Assembly: GCA_002315675.1 (NCBI GenBank)
Contig: DCHP01000020.1
Coordinates: 1 to 10,591, forward strand
Length of the DNA stretch: 10,591 nucleotides
DNA from: Rikenellaceae bacterium UBA1749
Lineage (GTDB): Bacteria > Bacteroidota > Bacteroidia > Bacteroidales > Rikenellaceae
Reading direction: 5' to 3'
Shown here: positions 1 to 6,624 of the stretch, piece after piece
Position numbering within the stretch: the stretch's first letter is position 1
How the letters are laid out: every line of letters starts with the position of its first letter
Position numbers and translations under genes: made by a program
The notes under the pieces: model-generated
Told to the model about the DNA's origin: nothing
Seen by the model: the letters and a program-made list of their open reading frames with translations, nothing else
Database searches by the model: none

Positions 1-950
1 TCAAATATGTTGTTGACAAATTCTTTTGAGTTGAAAACCCTGAGGTCTTCAACCTTTTCACCTACACCTATATACCTGACAGGAATCTGCATCTGTTCGG
101 ATATTCCTATGACAACACCACCTTTTGCAGTGCCGTCAAGTTTGGTAATGGCAAGTGAAGTAACCTTTGTTGCAGCAGAAAACTGCTTTGCCTGTTCGTA
201 GGCATTCTGACCGGTAGAACCATCAAGTACAAGAAGTACCTCATGTGGGGCTCCAGGAACAATTTTTTCCATGACGCGCCTGATCTTGGAAAGTTCTTCC
301 ATAAGACCAATCTTATTATGCAGTCTTCCGGCTGTATCAATAAAGACCACATCTGCCGATGTTGATTTTGCAGAAGATAATGCATCAAAAGCTACGGACG
401 CAGGATCGGATCCCATCTGCTGACGGACCATTCTGGCCCCGGCTCTGTCTGCCCATACCTGTAATTGGTCAATAGCAGCAGCTCTGAATGTGTCTGCTGC
501 ACCTATCACAACCTGTTTGCCTTCGGCCTGTAATTTAGCAGCAAGCTTACCGATGGTGGTAGTTTTTCCGACTCCGTTCACGCCTACAACCATAACTACA
601 AAGGGATTTCCTTCACTATCCTTTTCAAAGGACAGTTCTCCTGATTTCCCATTTTCATCCAGCATAAGCGATATTTCCTCGCGAAGAATGGTATTGAGTT
701 CAGAACTGCCCATATATTTGTCTCGGGCAACTCTTTCTTCGATTCTTCCAATTATTTTCAGTGTTGTATCGACTCCAACATCCGATGTTACCAGTACCTC
801 TTCCAGGTTGTCCAATACTTCATCATCAACTTTGCTGTGACCTGCAACAGCACGGGCTAACTTATCCCATATGCCGCGGCGGGTTTTCTCGAGTTTTTCG
901 CCTAGGTCTGCAGGGTTCTCTTCCTTTGGTTTGTGGCTGAAAAGTCCCAT
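1..950 (-). CDS. ftsY: Signal recognition particle receptor FtsY (3' end just cut by window edge)
   Basis: SRP-receptor GTPase: it docks ribosome-SRP complexes at the inner membrane through reciprocal GTP hydrolysis with Ffh. I translated it by hand from ATG at 950; 316 codons plus two bases are visible, ending VNNIF, which is where this family normally stops, so only a codon or two plus the stop should be missing. A short N domain (about 15-95) precedes the G domain: P-loop GVNGVGKTTT (123-132), DTFRAAA (153-159), DTAGR (205-209) and TKLD (269-272), then the C-terminal VGEKVEDLRVFN. There is no long acidic A domain as in E. coli; only about 15 residues precede the N domain, as I expect in Bacteroidetes. 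The start is supported by AGAAG immediately upstream and by the 6-nt gap after the aspS stop. It is the last visible gene of the pyrE-to-ftsY cluster. Confidence 0.96.
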   Translation of the reverse strand, partial: MGLFSHKPKEENPADLGEKLEKTRRGIWDKLARAVAGHSKVDDEVLDNLEEVLVTSDVGVDTTLKIIGRIEERVARDKYMGSSELNTILREEISLMLDENGKSGELSFEKDSEGNPFVVMVVGVNGVGKTTTIGKLAAKLQAEGKQVVIGAADTFRAAAIDQLQVWADRAGARMVRQQMGSDPASVAFDALSSAKSTSADVVFIDTAGRLHNKIGLMEELSKIRRVMEKIVPGAPHEVLLVLDGSTGQNAYEQAKQFSAATKVTSLAITKLDGTAKGGVVIGISEQMQIPVRYIGVGEKVEDLRVFNSKEFVNNIF

Positions 951-956
951 CTTCTA

Positions 957-2705
957 TTATAAATTGATTTTAAGTGAAAGTTCTTTGAGCTGTTTGTCTG
1001 CAATTTCAGAAGGTGCATCAAGCATAGTATCCCTGCCAGCAGTGTTTTTAGGGAAAGCAATAAAGTCCCTGATTGAATCTTCTCCGGAAAGAAGTGCACA
1101 AAGTCTGTCAAAACCAAATGCAATTCCACCATGAGGAGGAGCCCCGTATTTGAATGCTCCAAGCAGGAATCCGAACTGTGCTTCTGCCTCTTCTTTTGTA
1201 AATCCAAGGACTTCAAACATTCTATCCTGAATCTTTCTTTCGTGGATACGAATGGAACCGCCACCGACTTCTGTACCATTGCAGACAAAATCATATGCAT
1301 CTGCATGAACCTTTCCAGGATCTGTAAAGAACAAATCCATGTCTTTCTGAGATGGAGAAGTAAATGGATGGTGCATAGCGAAGAATCTTTGTTCCTCCTC
1401 ATCCCATTCAACAAGTGGGAAATCAACAACCCACAAAGGAGCAAAATCGCCTTTCTTGATGAGATTCATCCTGTGAGCCATCTCAATTCTGAGTGTACCA
1501 AGCTGAATCTGGGTTGTAGATTTTTTGCCTGCAAGAATCAGAATTAGATCTCCTGCTTCAGCTTCCATTTCATTTTTCCAGAGTTGGAGTTTATCCTGGT
1601 TGAAGAATTTATCAACACTTGATTTAAGAGTACCATCTTCCTGTACTCTTGCATAAATCAAACCTTTTGCTCCGACCTGAGGGCGTTTTACCCATTCTGT
1701 TATTTCGTCTATCTGTTTACGGGTGTAGGATGCTGCACATTTTACGCAGATTGCGCCTACGTATTCAGCCTCATTGAATAATGAGAATTCCCCTTCTGTA
1801 AGATTTCTGCCGAATTCATGGATTTCCATTGCAAAACGAAGGTCCGGCTTGTCGGAACCATATAATCTCATAGCATCATCATATTGCATATGACGGAATG
1901 GTTCCGTGAAATTAATACCCAGTATTTCGCTGAAGATATGCTTTATCATTCCTTCAAAAATGTCAAGTATATCTTCTCTTCTTACAAATGACATCTCACA
2001 GTCAATCTGAGTGAATTCAGGCTGACGGTCTGCTCTAAGATCTTCGTCTCTGAAACAACGTACTATCTGGAAATACCTGTCATATCCTGCAACCATCAGA
2101 ATCTGTTTAAGAGTCTGAGGAGACTGTGGAAGTGCGTAGAATTGACCTGGGTTCATTCTTGATGGAACGACAAAATCCCTGGCTCCTTCGGGTGTGGATT
2201 TGATCAGATACGGAGTTTCAATCTCCATAAAATCCTTTCCGTCTAGATAGTTGCGTACTATCTGAGCTATCCTGTGGCGTAGTTTAAGGTTCCTTAGAAG
2301 TGGCGGACGCCTTAAGTCCAGATATCTGTATTTCATTCTTAACTCATCACCACCATTGCTTTCTTCTTCGATTGTAAATGGAGGCGTTTCACTTTCAGAA
2401 AGGATAATAATCTCTGATGCCTCAATTTCAATATCGCCAGTCGGTATCTTATTATTCTTTGATGAACGTTCAGATACTTTGCCGTTCACTTGAATAACAA
2501 ATTCTCTTGCCAGAGAAGAGGCAATACCTTTCAACTGTTCAGATGCATTGTCGTTTACAATAATCTGGGTAATACCATACCTGTCCCGGAGGTCTATGAA
2601 AATCATTCCTCCAAGGTTACGCACTTTCTGAACCCACCCAGCAAGAAGAACATCTGTTCCGCAGTCACTTATGCGTAGTTCTCCACATGTTTTGTTTCTG
2701 TACAT
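957..2705 (-). CDS. aspS: Aspartate--tRNA ligase (bacterial-type AspRS)
   Basis: Class II synthetase that charges tRNA-Asp with aspartate in the cytoplasm. Its 582 residues are near the usual length for bacterial AspRS. Domains in order: N-terminal OB-fold anticodon domain (about 1-110, with GWVQKVRNLGGMIFIDLRDR at 23-42), catalytic core with RYLDLRRP (127-134), motif 2 FRDEDLRADRQPEFTQID (218-235), a bacterial GAD-type insertion (roughly 285-420) and motif 3 GIAFGFDRL (527-535, Arg534). Leu31 aligns with E. coli Leu30 and a lysine lies at 83; in the literature a His/Gly pair at these places marks non-discriminating enzymes, so a discriminating tRNA-Asp-only enzyme is likely, an inference from a hand alignment. 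The start MYRNKTCGELR matches the family's usual N-terminus. It begins 7 nt after the GH89 gene and ends 6 nt before ftsY, so it is probably co-transcribed with both. Confidence 0.97.
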   Translation of the reverse strand: MYRNKTCGELRISDCGTDVLLAGWVQKVRNLGGMIFIDLRDRYGITQIIVNDNASEQLKGIASSLAREFVIQVNGKVSERSSKNNKIPTGDIEIEASEIIILSESETPPFTIEEESNGGDELRMKYRYLDLRRPPLLRNLKLRHRIAQIVRNYLDGKDFMEIETPYLIKSTPEGARDFVVPSRMNPGQFYALPQSPQTLKQILMVAGYDRYFQIVRCFRDEDLRADRQPEFTQIDCEMSFVRREDILDIFEGMIKHIFSEILGINFTEPFRHMQYDDAMRLYGSDKPDLRFAMEIHEFGRNLTEGEFSLFNEAEYVGAICVKCAASYTRKQIDEITEWVKRPQVGAKGLIYARVQEDGTLKSSVDKFFNQDKLQLWKNEMEAEAGDLILILAGKKSTTQIQLGTLRIEMAHRMNLIKKGDFAPLWVVDFPLVEWDEEEQRFFAMHHPFTSPSQKDMDLFFTDPGKVHADAYDFVCNGTEVGGGSIRIHERKIQDRMFEVLGFTKEEAEAQFGFLLGAFKYGAPPHGGIAFGFDRLCALLSGEDSIRDFIAFPKNTAGRDTMLDAPSEIADKQLKELSLKINL

Positions 2706-2712
2706 TATATTG

Positions 2713-4875
2713 TTACTTGTTGTTAATATTCTTCAGTATTATTCTTGCCATATTATAGCTTGTTGCAGATGGAGTAAATGAATATGGATTCCTGGCATTG
2801 ACCCAGTCATTCTCCATGTCAAAATAGTCATATCCTATAGGCAATTTATGATATTTGCTTAAATAGTTGAAATATGCCAACCATCTTTCATAATGGAAGT
2901 CAGTAATTAGTCCGCCCCATTCCCTGTTTGCGTAGTCATGCATTCCTTCATTGTTTGAAATGCTACGGTCTTCCGACCAGGTTGTAATTAACCTTCTGGC
3001 TTCCCGGCGGAGACTATTGCTTTCATCGTATGATGTTCCTGCTGCCATTGAAGATTCAATCCAGTATCCAACCATTGTTTCTTTCCGGCAGTTCATCAGG
3101 TTTTCCTGGAGTGATATGACATGAAGAAATTTGCTGGTGCTGGTGGTAAAGGCATTGGTGTCTCCCTTTTCGAAAGCTTTCTCTATGTCTTCCAGAATTT
3201 CCTGGGCGTAATCAGCATTTACTGTTCTTGCAATTTCCTGGACATCTATCAGATAATTATCAGAGTATTTTAGTTTCTCTGACTCCTCAAGAAGAAGGGA
3301 GAGAGCTGTTCTTATTTTCTCTTTCAGGTAGTAGCATTCCGTTGTTCCGTTTTTGGATACCTTCTCAACTGATAGGGCTGGACGTGAACATATAACAGAT
3401 TCGGTGGGTCCCTCCTGCAAACTTGCTGGGGCTGGTGTATACATATTTGACAATATGATATTCCAGGCCTCAAGAACGCTCTCAGGTAAGTGACCATATC
3501 TTGCTTTAATAAATTGTTTCAACCAGTCATCAGCCAGGAAAGTATTTTTTCTCCATGGCAGCTCAAACAGAAGTTCCCACATTACATGGTTGTTTTCAAC
3601 GGCGTCCATTGTCGCGCCGATTCCTTTGAGATTTCTACCATTGACATCCCTCTGGGTGCTGTAGAAACTGTTTATCAGCCTCTGCATTTTTCCATAGAAA
3701 CCCTGTCTTCCGCCATAGTTGATTTTCTGGCAGAATATCCAGTCATGATATATATATCCGTTTTTTGAATAGTCAGGACTCTCTGGGTCTCCCCATTTTG
3801 GTCTGCTTTCGGAAATTTCATCAAGGGCAATTACCTGACCTGCAGGTAATCCATCTATCATACTGATTTCAGGTCTGGATGTTATCCATATTGATTCTTC
3901 AGACGCTTGTCTCATGCAGTTGAAGATCTCACGGCCTAATCTGGAGATATCCATTCCCAAAGTATTAAATTCGACATTCTGTAAATCTGTCGAATAGTAT
4001 CTGCTCTTGCCAAACAACAGATGAAGTTCATCATAATAGGCTGAAGCAACCTTCTTGAAGTCTGGATCTGCAGGATCAATAATTGAGGGACGATTCCTCT
4101 CCCCCAAAACGCCAAGACTTTTCGTCCTTATTCCTGTCCTTTCAGTGAAATCGCTTGGAACTATTCCTGAAAATCCTGGAAGAACAGGTGAAATTCCCCA
4201 TTTATTGTATTCTTCGAAAATTCTTTTGGCCAGGGTAGCCTGTCTTTCGAACCAGTCAAGTGATAGCGAATCAGCGCCGCCTTCAATTATTCCCTGAAGA
4301 AACTGAGGCTGATGCGTAGCCCCACCGATAACATGCTTGATTTCAGAAGGTGAATACCCGAATTTCTGAAGCAGATTGTACCATACCCCCTGGGATGCTG
4401 TCAGTGATAATGCAACATTGACTCCATGGAGAGCCATGAAATCAATTTCCTGTTGCCATCTATCCCAATTCCAGAAAGGAGTGGAATAGGTAAATGTATT
4501 ATAACTGAAATAATACCTGATAAGACAACTTGTCTCTCTTCTTATGGGTTCGGCAACTTTTGGAAAAGATACGATAGTCTGCTTCGGATGTCCCCAGGTG
4601 ATATTGACTTTTGCGTAGTACTTAAGATACCAGTTAAACCCTGTGGCAACAGATATCCAGTTGTTTCCGCATATTTTGATTTTAGAACCTTCAGATGCCA
4701 GGGAAAAATAGTCATTTTCACATAATTCATCCTCTATCTCAAAACGGAAATGTTTTGAGCATCCAGGTGAAATACGTTCAGCAAGTCCAATAACAGGATT
4801 CTGCACCGTTTTTGCCCCAAAAGAGCTTAGACAGCATGATACCAGTGTTATTATGAGGATTACTATTTTTCTCAT
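2713..4875 (-). CDS. Exported GH89-family alpha-N-acetylglucosaminidase homologue with altered catalytic residues
   Basis: GH89 enzymes (human NAGLU, clostridial mucinases) remove terminal alpha-GlcNAc from glycans. The 720 residues follow the family order: export signal (1-20), small N domain (about 22-105), catalytic barrel (about 110-440) and helical C domain (about 445-715). Conserved scaffold pieces include RWQQEIDFMALHGVN (139-153), SPVLPGFSG (229-237), LDEISESRP (351-359), ELLFELPWR (434-442) and HDYANREWGGL (646-656). Hand alignment to human NAGLU puts Val301 at catalytic Glu316 (Glu302 follows) and Asp424 at catalytic Glu446; GQE becomes ASQ (160-162) and GGNHG becomes GGRQG (388-392). 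Hydrolysis of alpha-GlcNAc is therefore doubtful: it may be inactive, glycan-binding, or specific for another sugar. The signal carries a possible lipobox, LVSC (11-14), without acidic residues after the cysteine; a type I signal is the alternative. It lies between housekeeping genes, 62 nt after the SRPBCC gene and 7 nt before aspS. Confidence 0.88.
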   Translation of the reverse strand: MRKIVILIITLVSCCLSSFGAKTVQNPVIGLAERISPGCSKHFRFEIEDELCENDYFSLASEGSKIKICGNNWISVATGFNWYLKYYAKVNITWGHPKQTIVSFPKVAEPIRRETSCLIRYYFSYNTFTYSTPFWNWDRWQQEIDFMALHGVNVALSLTASQGVWYNLLQKFGYSPSEIKHVIGGATHQPQFLQGIIEGGADSLSLDWFERQATLAKRIFEEYNKWGISPVLPGFSGIVPSDFTERTGIRTKSLGVLGERNRPSIIDPADPDFKKVASAYYDELHLLFGKSRYYSTDLQNVEFNTLGMDISRLGREIFNCMRQASEESIWITSRPEISMIDGLPAGQVIALDEISESRPKWGDPESPDYSKNGYIYHDWIFCQKINYGGRQGFYGKMQRLINSFYSTQRDVNGRNLKGIGATMDAVENNHVMWELLFELPWRKNTFLADDWLKQFIKARYGHLPESVLEAWNIILSNMYTPAPASLQEGPTESVICSRPALSVEKVSKNGTTECYYLKEKIRTALSLLLEESEKLKYSDNYLIDVQEIARTVNADYAQEILEDIEKAFEKGDTNAFTTSTSKFLHVISLQENLMNCRKETMVGYWIESSMAAGTSYDESNSLRREARRLITTWSEDRSISNNEGMHDYANREWGGLITDFHYERWLAYFNYLSKYHKLPIGYDYFDMENDWVNARNPYSFTPSATSYNMARIILKNINNK

Positions 4876-4937
4876 TCGGATTAAAGTTCAGGTTCTTTTG
4901 TATAAGATTCTATTGGATGTTCGCAGCAGTTTTTATG

Positions 4938-5366
4938 TCAGACATTCCATGCGTTCGGATCAGGATTGTTGAAAGCTTTGGCCATGCCTTCCGCAAACTG
5001 GTCAAGCATTCCCTGAATCTTTCCGCCTATCATCATCTTTAGCATCATATTAAGTTCAACATCCAGAACCATTCTGATTCTTGTATCATTATCTCCAACC
5101 TGTTTCAGCTGGATCCAGAATGTAAACTGGAAAGGAACGCCACCTTCTCCGGGAACAATCTTGATCATTTTGTCCTGTTCCCTGTCAGCGATTTTAAGTG
5201 CGAAATTCATTCCCTTTGCAGTGAAACTGCATGTGTTGTCGTCTGCCTTCCAGTTTTCAACCTTTGCCCCCAGAATAGGAGTAAAATTTGAAAATTTTTC
5301 AATAGCGAAATATATCTGGCTGGCAGGTCTGAATATTTGTTGCTGCTTGCTTTCGTACCTTCCCAT
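4938..5366 (-). CDS. SRPBCC-fold (START/polyketide cyclase-like) protein of unknown role
   Basis: This 142-residue protein matches the small SRPBCC proteins often found beside pyrE in Bacteroidetes. The helix-grip features are visible: an opening strand and helix (MGRYESKQQQIFRPASQIY), a mid region of alternating strands (NTCSFTAKG at about 43-51, then KIADREQDKMIKI and FQFTFWIQLKQV), an aspartate/arginine-rich turn (DNDTRIRMVLDVEL) and a long amphipathic C-terminal helix (about 108-132, rich in Met and Gly). No signal peptide or membrane segment is present, so it should be cytoplasmic. The fold binds hydrophobic ligands in a cavity under the C-terminal helix, but no ligand or catalytic residue can be named here. 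The start is 3 nt after the pyrE stop, indicating translational coupling; the G-rich tail of pyrE is the only Shine-Dalgarno-like sequence. Confidence in the fold is good; the function is unknown. Confidence 0.85.
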   Translation of the reverse strand: MGRYESKQQQIFRPASQIYFAIEKFSNFTPILGAKVENWKADDNTCSFTAKGMNFALKIADREQDKMIKIVPGEGGVPFQFTFWIQLKQVGDNDTRIRMVLDVELNMMLKMMIGGKIQGMLDQFAEGMAKAFNNPDPNAWNV

Positions 5367-5369
5367 ATG

Positions 5370-5993
5370 TTATTTCCCCCAAGTGTCTGGACTCTCACGC
5401 CATGATGAAAGAAGGGCCAGTTGACTCTCTGATACATAACCTTCAGCCACGGCTTCCTTTATTAGTTTACTGTATGATGTAAGGGTAAGAAGTTTGACTC
5501 CGGCATTTTCGAAGGCTTCCTTTGATATCTGGAATTCGTATGTGAAGATTGCTACCATACCAACAACATCGAGTCCTTCCTTGCGTAGTGCGTCAACAGC
5601 TAACAGGGAACTCCCACCGGTTGAAATAAGGTCCTCAACAACTACCACTTTCTGACCTGGTTTGTAAAGACCCTCAATCTGGTTTGTCATACCATGATCC
5701 TTCTTTGCAGAGCGAACATATACTGCAGGCATGTTCAGTCTTTCTGCGGCTAGAACACCCCATGCAATAGCGCCTGTCGCAACACCGGCAACGATTTCTG
5801 CTTCAGGAAAGTTTGCCTTGATAACTTCAGCGAAAGAATCTCCTACTGCATTCCTGTCATCAGGGAAACTAAGTATCTTTCTGTTATCGCAATAAATTGG
5901 TGAATGCCATCCGGAAGCCCATGTAAATGGCTTGGATGGTGAGAGTTTGACAGCTTCAATCTTAAGAAGCGTCTTGGCAATATTGTTCTGCAT
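5370..5993 (-). CDS. pyrE: Orotate phosphoribosyltransferase
   Basis: Joins orotate and PRPP to give orotidine 5'-monophosphate, the fifth step of pyrimidine synthesis, in the cytoplasm. From ATG at 5993 it has 207 residues, normal for the family. Visible motifs: FTWASGWHSPIYCDNR (23-38) in the orotate/PRPP pocket, the flexible catalytic loop RSAKKDHG (94-101) and the PRPP-binding loop VVVVEDLISTGGSS (116-129). An in-frame ATG at 6041 would add 16 residues, but they resemble nothing at the family's N-terminus, and that codon lies upstream of the -7 promoter box at 6030-6037, so it should not be on the transcript. I therefore chose 5993, giving a leader of about 30 nt. First gene of the cluster that runs on to ftsY. 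Confidence 0.96.
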   Translation of the reverse strand: MQNNIAKTLLKIEAVKLSPSKPFTWASGWHSPIYCDNRKILSFPDDRNAVGDSFAEVIKANFPEAEIVAGVATGAIAWGVLAAERLNMPAVYVRSAKKDHGMTNQIEGLYKPGQKVVVVEDLISTGGSSLLAVDALRKEGLDVVGMVAIFTYEFQISKEAFENAGVKLLTLTSYSKLIKEAVAEGYVSESQLALLSSWRESPDTWGK

Positions 5994-6001
5994 AATTTTA
6001 G

Positions 6002-6048
6002 TAATTTTGTCGCGTGTAACTATATCCCACAAAGTTACCATAATTTTG
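6002..6048 (+). promoter_or_regulatory. Candidate -7 boxes for the Nudix gene
   Basis: Two copies of TAATTTTG, both matching TAnnTTTG, lie at 6002-6009 and 6041-6048 on the plus strand. The second would start transcription near 6055, just before the ATG at 6076. Neither has a clear TTTG at the -33 spacing, so these are weak calls in AT-rich DNA. The second box is only 3 nt from the opposing pyrE -7 box. Confidence 0.35.
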
Positions 6049-6062
6049 ATGTTTATAACAAA
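6030..6062 (-). promoter_or_regulatory. Bacteroidetes-type promoter for pyrE
   Basis: Read on the minus strand, a -33 element TTTG (plus-strand CAAA, 6059-6062) is followed after 21 nt by TAACTTTG (plus-strand CAAAGTTA, 6030-6037), an exact match to TAnnTTTG. The expected transcription start is near 6023, about 30 nt before the pyrE ATG at 5993. The spacing agrees with the known Bacteroidetes sigma-factor consensus. It probably drives the whole pyrE-SRPBCC-GH89-aspS-ftsY cluster. Confidence 0.7.
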
Positions 6063-6075
6063 AAAAGAAGATGAT

Positions 6076-6489
6076 ATGGAGTATAAGGTAATAAATGCAG
6101 CGGGTGGTCTTGTTCGGAATCATAGAGGCGAGTTCCTGATGATTTTCCGTCGTGGATGCTGGGATCTTCCCAAAGGGAAACTTGAACCTGACGAGGAAAT
6201 AGAACAGTGTGCAGTCCGTGAAGTTTCAGAGGAAACCGGACTCGAGGAAAATAGGATACAACTTGGGAATTTAATCTGTACCACCATTCATCACTATGAA
6301 CTATCTGGTCAGCAAATAGAAAAACATACTTACTGGTATAATATGCTATATACCCCTTCGGAAGGAGAGGATCTTAAACCACAGACAGAAGAAGATATTG
6401 AAACTGCAGTCTGGGTTACCACTAAAGAAGCTGAGAAGAACCTTCAAAACACTTATGACACGATAAGGGAAGTTTTCACAAAGCGTTAG
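6076..6489 (+). CDS. Nudix hydrolase
   Basis: Nudix enzymes cleave nucleoside diphosphates linked to another group, using Mg2+. From ATG 6076 it has 137 residues, the usual size for a stand-alone Nudix domain. The Nudix box GX5EX7REUXEEXGU is matched exactly (34-56: GKLEP at 34-38, then REVSEETGL at 48-56, metal ligands Glu52 and Glu53). The first strand VINAAGGLV (5-13) follows the start directly, and WDLPKGK (29-35) leads into the box. The frame stays open upstream, but that stretch is antisense to pyrE. ATG 6049 would add nine residues (MFITKKEDD) and is a fair alternative; I prefer 6076 because AAGAAG precedes it and because it lies downstream of both candidate -7 boxes. It is transcribed divergently from pyrE and converges on dnaG. 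The substrate cannot be told from sequence. Confidence 0.92.
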   Translation: MEYKVINAAGGLVRNHRGEFLMIFRRGCWDLPKGKLEPDEEIEQCAVREVSEETGLEENRIQLGNLICTTIHHYELSGQQIEKHTYWYNMLYTPSEGEDLKPQTEEDIETAVWVTTKEAEKNLQNTYDTIREVFTKR

Positions 6490-6624
6490 TCTTATCCTTT
6501 TTTTGTTTCTTCTTTTATTTTTGAATCATCGCAAAACGACATGATATCCAACAGCATATCCATTTCCATGTTTGGATTGTCGAGCTATACGAAGTTGAGT
6601 TTCCGATGCAGCAAGTGTTATTTA
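6490..6624. other. Convergent spacer between the Nudix gene and dnaG, with a possible gene remnant
   Basis: This 135-nt spacer separates two genes that end toward each other. Just after the Nudix stop there is a plus-strand run of seven T (6498-6504) in T-rich DNA, without a convincing short-loop hairpin. On the minus strand a 25-codon frame (6569->6492, beginning MEMDMLLDIMSFCDDS and ending KKG) has protein-like composition. It stays open upstream for five more codons to a TAG at 6587-6585, beyond which the same frame continues for several codons. This could be the tail of a decayed gene or chance. No terminator for dnaG is obvious. Confidence 0.4.

Noticed and set aside
902..1444. Open frame of 180 residues on the minus strand
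   Set aside because: Overlaps aspS and ftsY in another frame; its translation has no family features, while both overlapped genes are clear.
4876..4937. Separate promoter for the GH89 gene
   Set aside because: No TAnnTTTG box with a TTTG at the right distance is present on the minus strand in this 62-nt gap.
5994..6041. Sixteen-residue N-terminal extension of PyrE
   Set aside because: The codons lie across the -7 promoter element and do not resemble the family N-terminus.
5932..6075. N-terminal extension of the Nudix frame with a hydrophobic stretch
   Set aside because: These codons are antisense to pyrE and its promoter; the hydrophobic segment is a by-product, not a membrane anchor.
6462..6504. 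Terminator for the Nudix gene: GATAAG / CTTATC followed by seven T
   Set aside because: The stem has six pairs around a 23-nt loop and begins inside the coding sequence; too weak to call, though the T run may still help termination.
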